From Sphaerolaimus hirsutus (taxonomy: Eukaryota; Nematoda; Chromadorea; Monhysterida; Sphaerolaimidae): a stretch of 64,000 nt of DNA. Location: contig OZ038451.1 in assembly GCA_964036195.1 (NCBI GenBank), positions 7,382,529 through 7,446,528 of the forward strand. The letters are read 5' to 3'. This document shows positions 21,236-30,769 of the stretch, one piece after another. How positions within the stretch are numbered: the first letter of the stretch is position 1; each line of letters begins with the position of its first letter. The notes below the pieces were generated by a model. That model worked only from the letters and a program-made list of their open reading frames with translations, did not search any database and was not told the DNA's origin. The translations under genes were made by a program, and so were the position numbers.

Positions 21236-21442
21236 GTTTCAACGTGTGTTGGTTTCAACGTGTGTTGGTTTCAACGTGTGTTGGTTTCAACTGTGTTGGT
21301 TTCAACGTGTGGTATTGGTTTCAACGTGTGGTATTGGTTTCAACGTGTGGTATTGGTTTCAACGTGTGGTATTGGTTTCAACGTGTGGTATTGGTTTCAA
21401 CGTGTGTTGGTTTCAACGTGTGGTATCGGTTTCAACGTGTGT
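21236..21442. repeat. Minisatellite GGTTTCAACGTGTG(GTA)TT
   Basis: About twelve units of two lengths: 16 bp (GGTTTCAACGTGTGTT) and 19 bp (GGTTTCAACGTGTGGTATT). The first unit overlaps the target duplication of the hAT-like element immediately to the left. The unit resembles the unexpanded GTTTTAACGTGTGTTCTGC phrase of other G-tract elements (for example 24200), so the array grew from element sequence. Confidence 0.9.
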
Positions 21443-21800
21443 CTGCATAACACAGATCACAAACTGCGGTATTTGTCATTTACATTCTCTTTACACTCAA
21501 TTTGTGTGGGGTATATTTCAAGGGGGGTTGATTATTTCCTATGAACATTTTAGGGGGGTATTTCGAGGGTGATTCAAGGTGGGTTACTTCGAGGTACTAC
21601 GGTTGTTCAATTTGTTCCAACGCAAATAAAGTTGATCAAATTCACACATTATAATACACAAATTAAAAAAATCACCCCCCCCCACCATCAGAGGTGACAA
21701 GTCTCCTGATTGCATCAACTGGGGAAACTCAAAGGCTGGGCCCCACTGCTGAACGCCGGGCACTCTGCGTCAAAGGTATAGGTATTTACATTGCCAAGGG

Positions 21801-22109
21801 CAGGGTTGGCAACATCTCTGAAAAAAGTAAAAATAAAATGGAAAATTGAAGAATAAAATAAAAATAAATGGGATATTGAAGAATAAAATATAAATAAAAT
21901 ACATTTTTTATACAATTTTACAACAATCTTGGTAAAAAAATTTTTACAAAAACAAATTCTGGTCACGATCTAAAAAAGAATAAAATAGAAAATTGAAGTA
22001 TAACAAAAAAATAAAATGGAAAATTGAAGAACAAAATATAAAAAAATACATATTTCATACAATTTTACTACAATTTTAATAAAAAATAATTTTACTAAAA
22101 CCAACCCTG
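21801..22109. mobile_element. hAT-like MITE CAGGGTTGG...CCAACCCTG, exact TSD GCCAAGGG
   Basis: Ends CAGGGTTGG and CCAACCCTG are perfect inverted repeats, flanked by exact GCCAAGGG at 21793-21800 and 22110-22117. The interior is AATAAAATAAAAATAAAATG-like with internal duplication. Non-coding, 309 bp. Confidence 0.9.
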
Positions 22110-22129
22110 GCCAAGGGTAATAATTTATG

Positions 22130-22512
22130 TAAGGTATATGCTCAAATAAGTCCTTCCCCTTGAATACCCCCACACGTTAACAGGGTGAGGAAAAAATACA
22201 TCCCCCTCTGTGATGGGTGGGAAAGATACCTATAACATGTAAAAAAACGTTTTATGTATGTGACCTTTCCAACTGACATTAACTAGCATGGATTTCAGAG
22301 CCTGAATTTTATTTGATTTCATTCCAACTTACAGGTTTATCGAACTAATGTCGATTGAAACAATACATTTAAACAATTGATCACGAATTTTGTTATAAAT
22401 AATCAGTCGAAACAATAACCCACCCCTCAAATGCCCTCCCCCAGAATAACTCCTCCCTAAAAACTTCTGATGCAAATATAACTACCTTGTGGTCTTATTA
22501 GAGGATATACAA
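22130..22512. mobile_element. Degenerate copy of the CCTTGAATAA C-tract family
   Basis: TAAGTCCTTCCCCTTGAATA near the left and GGTCTTATTAGAGGATATAC near the right mirror the termini of 7913-8353, with many substitutions. An older copy. Confidence 0.55.
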
Positions 22513-22808
22513 TGTCGAGTTGATGTTTCTACTTTCCTAGAAGCAAATTTTTTCTCCAAAATTCTGACAGTTGAAAATTTAACCAAGATTTCTCACTTTG
22601 CACTGTCATGTTTTTGCATCTACATTTTATACTGAATTTTTGTTGTCTACCAAAAAAAGGTTGAGAGCCAACAAAATTCTATCATTGATCCTTATATTTA
22701 TAAATAACTTTGCTGCACAGATGCGCCAGCAATGGCTACCTATGTACAGGGTGGCCCGGAAATTGGGGGTAGAATGGAATGAAATAACTGATTTATCTGC
22801 TGATTATC

Positions 22809-23240
22809 AAGCCGGAATTACAGCTCAGCAGTGTTTGACGTGAAATGATGACGTCGTAAAATTGATTACATCAAAAAAATAGACATACCTAGGTACAGCG
22901 TTGAAATTTCAGAATTTGAAAGTTCTAGTAATTGTGTGTAATGTCCTAAAAAAATTAAGAAAATAATTATTATTTAATGAGTTATTAATTTTACGTCAAA
23001 ATTTACACATTTAACGTCAACATTTCACGTCAAACATTTTACGTCACCAAACAATTTTGACGTTAAATAAATAACTACTTAAATAATGATTATTTGGTAA
23101 TTTTTTTTGGGACATTACACACAATTACTAGAACCATCTAATTCTGAAATTTCAATGCTGTACCTTTGTCTATTTTGATGTAATCAATTTTACGACGTCA
23201 TCATTTCACGTCAAATGCCGCTGAGCTGTAATTCCGGCTT
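22809..23240. mobile_element. Complete AAGCCGG foldback MITE
   Basis: AAGCCGGAATTACAGCTCAG at the left and CTGAGCTGTAATTCCGGCTT at the right. The whole 432 bp folds as one imperfect hairpin, with phrases TTTGACGTGAAATGATGACG and CATCATTTCACGTCAAA mirrored. Same family as 1-387. Confidence 0.85.
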
Positions 23241-23961
23241 AAATATCACTTTTTGTGTTTAAATGACTATACACTAGGTCCAAACTGGTCAATGTTCAAT
23301 TTTTCACAGTGTATTGCATGATCAATAGTTTCAAATATATGGTCATTTGAACGTGAAGTGTCATATGCAATGTCAAGTGACATATGCTAGCTTTAAATTC
23401 CCTGGAAACTGCAATCTGTAGTATCACCGCAGGCATGTTGCACAATTAGTTTGTAAGCAACAAAAACTAGACAACTTTCCTAATTAGTACCCTAAAAATG
23501 GGCTCAGTATTAAAAAAACTGCCACTTCATTTACAAAAATGTGACTGGAAATTTCCTGGTCCACCCTGTAAAACAATCAACTGGGTCTGATGGCATGGCT
23601 GCCACTGGAATGGCCAGGGGCACACTGCTGGGAACACTGGCTGGACCAGAGTTTGCACATGGCACTAGTGGTGGAAAACAATGTGCTTTCAAGTGTTTGA
23701 AGTGAGTTGAGAAGGGTGAGAAATTGATCTTATTGCAAACTTTCTAATCACTTATTTCAGCTTTATATGGTTGTTGCATATTATTATTTACTCAGAGGGA
23801 ACCAGTACCACAGTAAGACTGTACATACAAAGCATCAAAATCTCATACCTCATTTTTACCTCATACCTCAAAAATGTCAATTCAGCACATCATATACGTA
23901 TACACAGCATCATTGACACCCAAATGCACAAGAATGTCTACCTACAGATGCAAAATTAATA
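23241..23961. other. Unassigned stretch with a possible PAN-start exon
   Basis: About 23590-23701 contains a frame reading GTLLGTLAGPEFAHGTSGGK then QCAFKCLK, ending at a good donor (GAA|GTGAGT). Q-C-A-F-K-C-L-K resembles the opening helix of a PAN/apple domain, so it could be a further exon of the lectin/PAN gene. The only visible acceptor (GGCCAG) gives phase 2, while exon 7 ends in phase 1, so an exon is missing or the call is wrong. The rest of the stretch is featureless. Confidence 0.3.
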
Positions 23962-24379
23962 TACCGTATTACCTCGAAATACCCCCAGGGGGTTTATTAT
24001 TTCGCCAGCAAAATTTGAGGGGGGATAATTCGAGGGGGGGTGTATTCGAGGGGGGGGGTCTATTATTTCGCCAGAAATTTTTCGGAAATTCCCCATACGC
24101 AAACGTAGAAAAATCGAACAATTACATAGATGTATATGTGTTTATAGGCATATATAACTGTATATACACATATACCCTTCACTAATGTCACTTAATCATC
24201 AGTTTTAACGTGTGTTCTGCATTGTACAGATCACAAACTGCGATATTAGTCATGCACGTTCTCTTTAAACTCAATTGTAGGGGGGGGGGGGTATTTCGAG
24301 GGGGGGTTTATTATTTCCTCAGCCGAATTTTAGGGGGGGGGGGTATTTCGAGGGGGGGTTAATTCGAGGTAATACGGTA
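23962..24379. mobile_element. G-tract element
   Basis: TACCGTATTACCTCGAAATA to CGAGGTAATACGGTA. Very similar throughout to 5385-5827 (ATAGATGTATATGTGTTTAT, ACGTTCTCTTTA), including the spacing of the G-runs. Confidence 0.85.
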
Positions 24380-24608
24380 GGTAGGTAACTACCATTTACA
24401 TCTACTTTACGCAGAAAAACCGACTGTGCATTGTTTGAACACGATGCAGTAAATTCTGTGTGCAATTTGTATACAAAGGATGGGCAGCACGCAAACACAG
24501 GGCTGCACCTGCACACTTATGAAAAAAAGCAACATGATGATCTGTGATAGGTTCTCGTCAATCATCAAATTAGGTATAACCTCCAAATGACTCTGTCTGT
24601 AGCGCAAT

Positions 24609-24900
24609 AAGCATTGAAAAAATCATCAATTTTTAGAAAATATAATTAAATATAATCTCAGAAAATCTCTCAAGAAAAAAACATAATTAAATCACACTCA
24701 AAATATCTGAAAAAATATAAATAAATATAAATATCAGAATTTGAGAGATTTTCTGATATTTTTAAAAATCTCAGAAAATCTCTCAAAAAGAAAATATAAT
24801 TAAATCTCTCTGGAAAATTGTGGAAAAAATACAAATCTCAGAAAATCTTTTATTTTCTGTAATTTTTTAATATAAATCTCCCAGAGATTTTTCAATGCTA
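24609..24900. mobile_element. AT-rich MITE, exact TSD AGCGCAAT
   Basis: Ends AAGCATTGAAAAA and TTTTTCAATGCTA are flanked by exact AGCGCAAT at 24601-24608 and 24901-24908. The interior is ATCTCAGAAAATCTCTCAAG repeats in both orientations. Non-coding, 292 bp. Confidence 0.8.
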
Positions 24901-24949
24901 AGCGCAATAGCCAACAGTTAGATATATAAAATATAATTCTCATGAGGTG

Positions 24950-25350
24950 ATTCATTATTTTCATTTTTTAAAGATTCTTTAATTAAAAATTCATGTTTAA
25001 TAATCGTTTTTCTTTGCAAAAATTTATTATGTGCGAGGTGTGAAATCCGAATTTGAATGAAAAACGTTGGATGAAAATCGGTTTTAGGGCCTCACAGTGA
25101 TCATGAAGTTGATTTGGCGGACCATTTTTCGGATTTTTCTATTTATCGTTGTGCTGTAACTCCACCTGATTGAGCAACACATGTTATAGTAGACATCAGA
25201 GTTGGTCAAAGTAATGAACTTTTACACATTAATACTTTACAAATTACTTATTGAAGTAAACATAAACGTAAAGTATTTTATTTTTACTCAACCCTGAGTA
25301 CAGAAAACGTAAAGTATTTTTTAAATACTTTTACGCTGCGTATAACGTGA
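24950..25350. repeat. Fragments of AAGCCGG-type and ACGTAAA-type elements
   Basis: About 25035-25175 resembles an arm of the 19813-20581 element (TTGAATGAAAAACGTTGG, CGTTGTGCTGTAACTCC). About 25197-25343 opens with CAGAGTTGGTCAAAGTAATG and carries AACGTAAAGTATTTT, one half of an ACGTAAA-type element. Its other half resumes after the next insertion at 26750-26890. Confidence 0.5.
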
Positions 25351-25410
25351 GCAGGGTTGGTTTTATAAAAATCATTTGTATACAAATTGTATAAAAATTG
25401 TATAAAAATG

Positions 25411-25845
25411 TACCGTATTACCTCGAAATACCCCCATGGGGGTTTATTATTTCGCCAGCAAAATTTGAGGGGGGGTTAATTCGAGGGGGGGGGGGGTTTA
25501 TTATTTCGTCAGAAATTTTCGTAAGGATCGTAGTGAATAGTAGGCATTTGCGTACCCAAAATCGGTAATAAATGTGTCCAAACAGGATATATTTGGACAT
25601 AAAAACGTAGATACCTACACAAACTACTCTTTGTGTAGCTGCAATGCAAATTAACAGTAATATACATAATGTACATTGCGTACATAACGTATTTATTATG
25701 TACATGACGTACATCATTCCGAAGGGGGGGGTATTTTGAGGGGGGGTTTATTATTTCCCCAGCCCATTTTGAGGGGGGGGGGGGGGTTAATTCGAGGGGG
25801 GGGGTTAATTCAAGGGGGGGGGGGATAATTCGAGGTAATACGGTA
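25411..25845. mobile_element. G-tract element nested in the hAT-like element
   Basis: TACCGTATTACCTCGAAATA to TTCGAGGTAATACGGTA. The closest relative in the window is the nested copy at 16841-17286 (CGTAAGGATCGTAGT, TGTACATTGCGTACAT). Confidence 0.85.
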
Positions 25846-26234
25846 TTTTATTTTTATTTTATTCTTGTTTCATTTTATTTTATTTTATTCCAAAATAATA
25901 ATAAAATAATAAAATGGACCATTTTACAAAATTTTACAAAAATTTTACAGAAATTTTACAAAAAATCTGAATCTTGCATGCAAGGTCAGAAAAATGTGAT
26001 AATTAGACCTAAACATGAAAAACGTGTGACAATTTTTTCCATTACTTTGCAAAAGTTGCATGCAGTAGGTATTGTTAGCTGGTGCAAGTGTTAAGTTACA
26101 ATTATCGATAAGAATGGTTTGCATTATCAGTAGAAGGATTACTGGAGTGTGCTGGGCGCATTTGTAAAACATTATGCAAAGTGTCAATTGTCATGACAAA
26201 TGTTGTGCAGAGTGTAAATTGTGTAACTGAATCT

Positions 26235-26362
26235 TATGTTTGGGTATCCAAACCTTATATTTTGGTATCCAAATCTCATGTTTTTGTATCCAAATGTTCA
26301 CATAAGATTTGGTTACAAAAACAACAAGATTTGGATACAAAAGATAAGATTTGGATACAATT
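26235..26362. repeat. Mirror-image array of TTTGGTATCCAAATCTTATG units
   Basis: Three units of TTTTGGTATCCAAATCTCATG type (21-22 bp) are followed by three units of the reverse complement (AAGATTTGGATACAAAAG), so the block folds back on itself. Confidence 0.65.
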
Positions 26363-26900
26363 TGCTTTACAGTTTCCACTTAAATTTATATTTGTCATGG
26401 CAATTGACACTTTACTTAACATTTTCATGAAAATTGACACTTTCCACTCCATTTCATATGACATTTTGACACTTTACATGGCTTGGGACTGCCCCAGCTC
26501 CACGAATGAACAGGTTGAACTATAAACAACAAAAAAATTTTTTACAAAAAATATGAATTTTTATACAATTTTTACAAAAATATGAATTTGTATACAATTT
26601 TACAAAAATTTTACAAAAATTCAAATTTTTATACAATTTTTATTTTTATTTTGAAATTTTCCATTTTATTTTATTTTATTTTATTCTTCAATTTTCCATT
26701 TTATTTTATTTTTATTCTTTTCTGAAGTTTTGCCAACTCTGAACGTGAGTAAAATACTTTTTTTCAGAGAAAACGTAAAACTGAGTATTTTTCTCACATA
26801 AAACGTAGAATGAGTATTTGTCTCATATAAAATGTTAAAGTGAGTATTTTTCTCACAGAAAACGTAAAAATCAGAAAGTTTGTCAATTTTTACTCTAGAA

Positions 26901-27457
26901 TAAACTCGGCGGACTTTTTGGAAGTCATTGTTCTACGGGATTTTTGTACGAGTGTGACTAATTAAACTTGGCATATGTCCAAGTTTTCGCGTTTCATGCA
27001 AACAAGTTTAAAGATGCACGATTTTTGTTCACATCGCCAATAATGGCCGCGGAATGCAATTAAGCAATTGACCGCAAATGGCGACAAACGTACAGGTTGA
27101 AACTTGTGTTTACTTAATCACATTCCGCGGCCACTATCGTGACACGAACAGAAATCGGGTGTCTTTAATCTTTTTGGTATGAAACGTAAGGAATTTGGAC
27201 GTGTGCCAAATTTCATACGTACTTTTTCGGAGGAATCTATCTGGGCCGCGATGATAAGATCGGGCCTAATGCCTTACAATCCGACTTTCTGTAACGATAT
27301 GTCTATCAAATTCATATCGTTCTCTTAGAAAAGGTCGGATTGAATAAAATGTATCGTGAACCGAATGGAATCCGTCCATTCAAGTTCGAATTAAAAAAGA
27401 TACGTCATTGGGAACCAAGGGCCGAATACCTGATTCGTTTCATGTCCGCCGAGTTTA
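26901..27457. mobile_element. Foldback element TAAACTCGGCGGAC...GTCCGCCGAGTTTA
   Basis: Inverted ends TAAACTCGGCGGAC (26901) and GTCCGCCGAGTTTA (to 27457). The interior is an imperfect hairpin, with TGGCCGCGGAATGCAATTAA near 27043 mirrored by CACATTCCGCGGCCAC near 27120. The CTCGGCGGAC terminus is shared with the elements at 37115 and 53013. Confidence 0.75.
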
Positions 27458-27565
27458 CATCAAATGTGTTTTTTCTCCCGTTAACTATTTCATAGGAGAA
27501 TGTCCTACTTTTGCCACGCTCTGTCTGTCAAAATGTCGCTTTCTAGGTATGTCCCGCTTAAATAC

Positions 27566-28215
27566 CAAAGTTGTTAAAAGGTACATACGTTTACTCGAAA
27601 AATACGCGTACGCGTGTAAGCGGTAAATACATTTACATATACTTTCTAAAAAAAATACCGTACGCCCACGTACGCGTACATTTTCAAAGCATACGCGTAC
27701 GAAAAATGTATTTCAGAATTCTAGTGATTTTGTTGCCGCTATTGGCCCTGCACACGCAGTTGACACCGACACCAAATGTCAACTGGTGCCAATCCCGATT
27801 CAAAGCTTGCTGACGAGCCGACGAACGACCTTCAAACGGGAACGAAACCAGTTGACATTTGGTGTCGATGTCAACTAGCGTGTGTAGAGCCAATCTTGCT
27901 ATTTTTATCTCCTAGAATAAAGAGACCCTGAAAACTATGTTATCTATCATTTTCTTAAACAAAAACATACGTTGTGTTGTACACGTATGAAAACTTCACA
28001 CCCACTTGAAAAAAGTATTGATGCCTCACAAAAGGTGTAGCGTCAGGAATGACGAAAAGTAGTCGTTTCTACACTCGCAAGAAAAGTACCCAAATTTACG
28101 CGTACGTACGAGTAAAAAGAAAGTATTTCACGTTTTTGATAATTTGTGGTGAGTAAAAAAAATACGTTACATTTACATATACTTTAAAAAAAGTTCAGTA
28201 ATTCTAACAACTCTG
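27566..28215. mobile_element. hAT-like element, exact TSD TTAAATAC
   Basis: Left CAAAGTTGTTAAAAGG, right TTCTAACAACTCTG, exact duplication TTAAATAC at 27558-27565 and 28216-28223. Same family as 20624-21235. A hairpin MITE with TTGGCCCTGCACACGCAG ends is nested at about 27742-27894. Confidence 0.85.
27742..27894. mobile_element. Nested hairpin MITE (CACACxCTAGT family)
   Basis: TTGGCCCTGCACACGCAGTT at the left and CTAGCGTGTGTAGAGCCAA at the right, with TTGACACCGACACCAAATGT mirrored. Related by its ends to 48794-49037 and 50920-51117. Confidence 0.7.
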
Positions 28216-28560
28216 TTAAATACGTTTTTGGTACTCGCGAACTTTCACAAAGTACGCGGGTAAGTGCGTACCGGTATTGTTTTCAGGAGGAAACGTAAAC
28301 GTATTTACGCAGTACTCGAGTATCCGTATTTATCGAGTAAACGTAAATACGTTTTAACAACTATGGTACTTATGTACCTTCAAGTAGAGGTTATGTTTGC
28401 ATATGCGTGTGCGAAAAACATGCTGCAGGGATAAAAATCTGTGCCCCTCGATCATATGGCACCGTCGGTTTGAGTTTATGAAACATCAAAAATGCCAAAA
28501 AAAATGTATACTGTTTTATCAGAGTAAAACCGACAGTATTTCTTGCGAGCTAGTCTGCCG

Positions 28561-29100
28561 CAGAGTTGTTAAAATACCGGTATTTCTAGAAAGCATAAGC
28601 GTAAATACACTTTCCAAATTGAGAGTTGGATACTAACGCGAAAGGTATTTTTAAAATACCTAGGGAAGCATAAAAAAGCGTAAGCATAAAAATTTTCACC
28701 TTACTGCTGTTGACGGCGACAACATCGTCCTCGGAATATTATCACCCCAATATTCATCTTTAGCCACAATTTTGCTAACACAATTTTCATTAGACGTTCA
28801 TATTTCAACACAATTTGTACATGTGCCGCTACTTTCTGTACGTTACTGCACACACCCAGTCGTTTTTGTACGCATTCTCATCCGTTTCGTTTTTGTAGTT
28901 TTACGCTTTTTCAAAAGCATCAAACTGGACCATGTGTAAAGTTTTTTTATACGGTTTAAGTATCCGGGTAATTCGACCGGGAAAACGCAATAAAGTGTAC
29001 AGCTATTTTACGAAAGCGTAAGCATAAACGGAAGTATTAATACCCATTTACCCAGTTATTTCAGGTATGCAAAAATTGAAAATACGCTTTTGCAACTCTG
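28561..29100. mobile_element. hAT-like element, TSD GTCTGCCG/GTCTGCAG
   Basis: CAGAGTTGTTAAAATACC at the left and CGCTTTTGCAACTCTG at the right. Flanking 8-mers GTCTGCCG (28553-28560) and GTCTGCAG (29101-29108) differ at one base. A partial relative lies between the two elements at 28224-28370. Confidence 0.8.
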
Positions 29101-29831
29101 GTCTGCAGGCCCACTCTTGAGCTTTGCCACCTCCGGGAGCATGCCGCATTCACTAGGGACTGATGTGAAACTGATATACTGTATTTCCTCGAAATACCCC
29201 CAGGGGCCAGATTTAATTCTCCCTACAGATTTGTAGGGTAGGGCGTACGCCCGATAGATTTTTTAAAGTTCAGCCGCATCGACGCACATGCACTGAGAGC
29301 AAGGCGGTTTGTAAAATACTAGCAGGATTCTCTCCGACCTTCGGTCGGGTTTTGTGGTTCTCTACAATTAATACCATTGGAGAAAATATGATACTTTAGT
29401 TAAGTTTGCCCACATGCTAGGCATGTGTTTTGAAATGCAGTATGTAATGTACCAACAATAACAAGACCAATACCAAAGATGCAATGTTTTGGAATGGATT
29501 TTTGTAAACTTGGTTGGTAAAATGTAAAACTGTTAACTGTAAAATGGTTGGGCATGAAACTCGGTAGTAAAATGTGGACAGTTTGCGATTTGGTATGATG
29601 GTGTGCAGTGTGCATTCTGTGTGGTATAGGTTTTGTGATATGATAGTGTGGTTTTTGCAAGGTGTCAAACTTTGTTGTAATCTTCAATTGGTTACATTTG
29701 TGCTTTGCTGTTCTTTTTGTGTTTGTAAATCCTTGTGGTATTAATTGTAGAGAACCACAAAACCCAACTGAAGGTTGGAGAGAATCCTGCTATAGGTACC
29801 CACTACTCAGAGGCTTGCAAAAACTGACACC

Positions 29832-30348
29832 CCAATGGGGACCCCCCTCCAAATGGCACCCCCCGGGGAACCCCCCAAAAGTGGCACCCCCTGGGAACCG
29901 CCCAAAAATGAGACCCCCTAGGGCCCCACAAATATGGCACCCCCTGAGGACCACCGAAAAATGGCACCCCTTAGGGACCCCCCAAAAATGGCACCCCCTT
30001 GGGACCCCCCAAAATAGCACCCCCTGGGGACCCCCCAAACATGGCACCCCCTAGGAACCCCCACAAAAATGGCACCCCCTGGGGACCCACCCAAAGTTGG
30101 CTCCCCCTGGGGACTCTCCAAAAATGGCACCCCCTGGGGACCACCCCAAAATGGCACCCCCTTAGGACCCCCCTGCAAAAAAAAATATAGCACCCCCCTG
30201 AGGACCACCAAAAAATGGCACCCCTGGGGACCACCCAAAAAATGGCACCCTATGTGGACCCCCTTGAAATGGCACCCCCATATGTACCTCCAGAAAATGG
30301 CACCCCCTGGAGACCCCCCAAAAATGGCACCCCATGGGGACCCCCTCT
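29832..30348. repeat. Minisatellite GGCACCCCCTGGGGACCCCC
   Basis: About eighteen units of 28-31 bp with consensus AAAAATGGCACCCCCTGGGG plus ACCCCCC. Units differ by a few bases. Frames on both strands stay open because the unit often has a length divisible by three, but there is no sign of selection for protein. Confidence 0.9.
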
Positions 30349-30354
30349 AAATCC

Positions 30355-30755
30355 TGTAAACACAGCCCCTAGTTTGGAAACTCCTGTAAACTCAGCCCCT
30401 AATTTGGAAACTCCTATAAACTCAGCCCCTAACTTGCAAACTCTTGTAAACTCAGCCCCTAACTTGCAAACTCCCATAAACTCAGCCACTTATTTGTAAG
30501 CTCCCATAAACTCAGCCTCTAATTTGAAAACTCCCATAAACTCAGCCCCCAATTTTGGAAACTCCTGTAAACTCAACCCATAATTTGGAAACTGCTGTAA
30601 ACTCAGCCCTAATTTGGATACTCCAATAAACTCAGCCCCTAATTTAGAAACTCCCATAAACTCAGCCCCTTATTTGGAAACTCCCTTAAAATCAGCCCCT
30701 AATTTGGAAACTCCCATAAACTCAGCCCCTAATTTGGAAACTCCCGTAAACTCAT
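30355..30755. repeat. Minisatellite AAACTCAGCCCCTAATTTGG
   Basis: About thirteen units of 30 bp (TGTAAACTCAGCCCCTAATT then TGGAAACTCC). A shorter, more degraded stretch of the same unit returns at about 36278-36470, after the long satellite. Confidence 0.9.
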
Positions 30756-30769
30756 TTTCAGGTTTATGG

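Larger units (their letters stand above)
19621..21603. mobile_element. G-tract element broken by two later insertions and an expanded minisatellite
   Basis: Left part TACCGTATTACCTCGAAATA at 19621. The right part resumes at about 21440 with ATCACAAACTGCGGTATTTG and ends TACTTCGAGGTACTACGG. Between lie an AAGCCGG foldback element (19813-20581), a hAT-like element (20624-21235) and a tandem array (21236-21442). Confidence 0.65.
25352..26741. mobile_element. hAT-like element CAGGGTTGG...CCAACTCTG, exact TSD AACGTGAG
   Basis: Exact duplication AACGTGAG at 25344-25351 and 26742-26749. The left end CAGGGTTGG and right end CCAACTCTG are near-perfect inverted repeats. Subterminal regions are TTTTATACAATTTTTAC and TTTTATTTTATTCTTC repeats. 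It contains a nested G-tract element (25411-25845), a small palindromic array (26235-26362) and a degenerate relative of the 54281 MITE. Confidence 0.85.

Noticed and set aside
21152..21572. Frames with repeated Val-Ser-Thr-Cys and Phe-Gln-Arg-Val
   Set aside because: Translation of the GGTTTCAACGTGTG minisatellite in three frames.
29790..30499. Pro/Gly-rich frames of 60-130 codons
   Set aside because: They follow the 30-bp minisatellite units and occur on both strands. Unit length divisible by three explains the openness.
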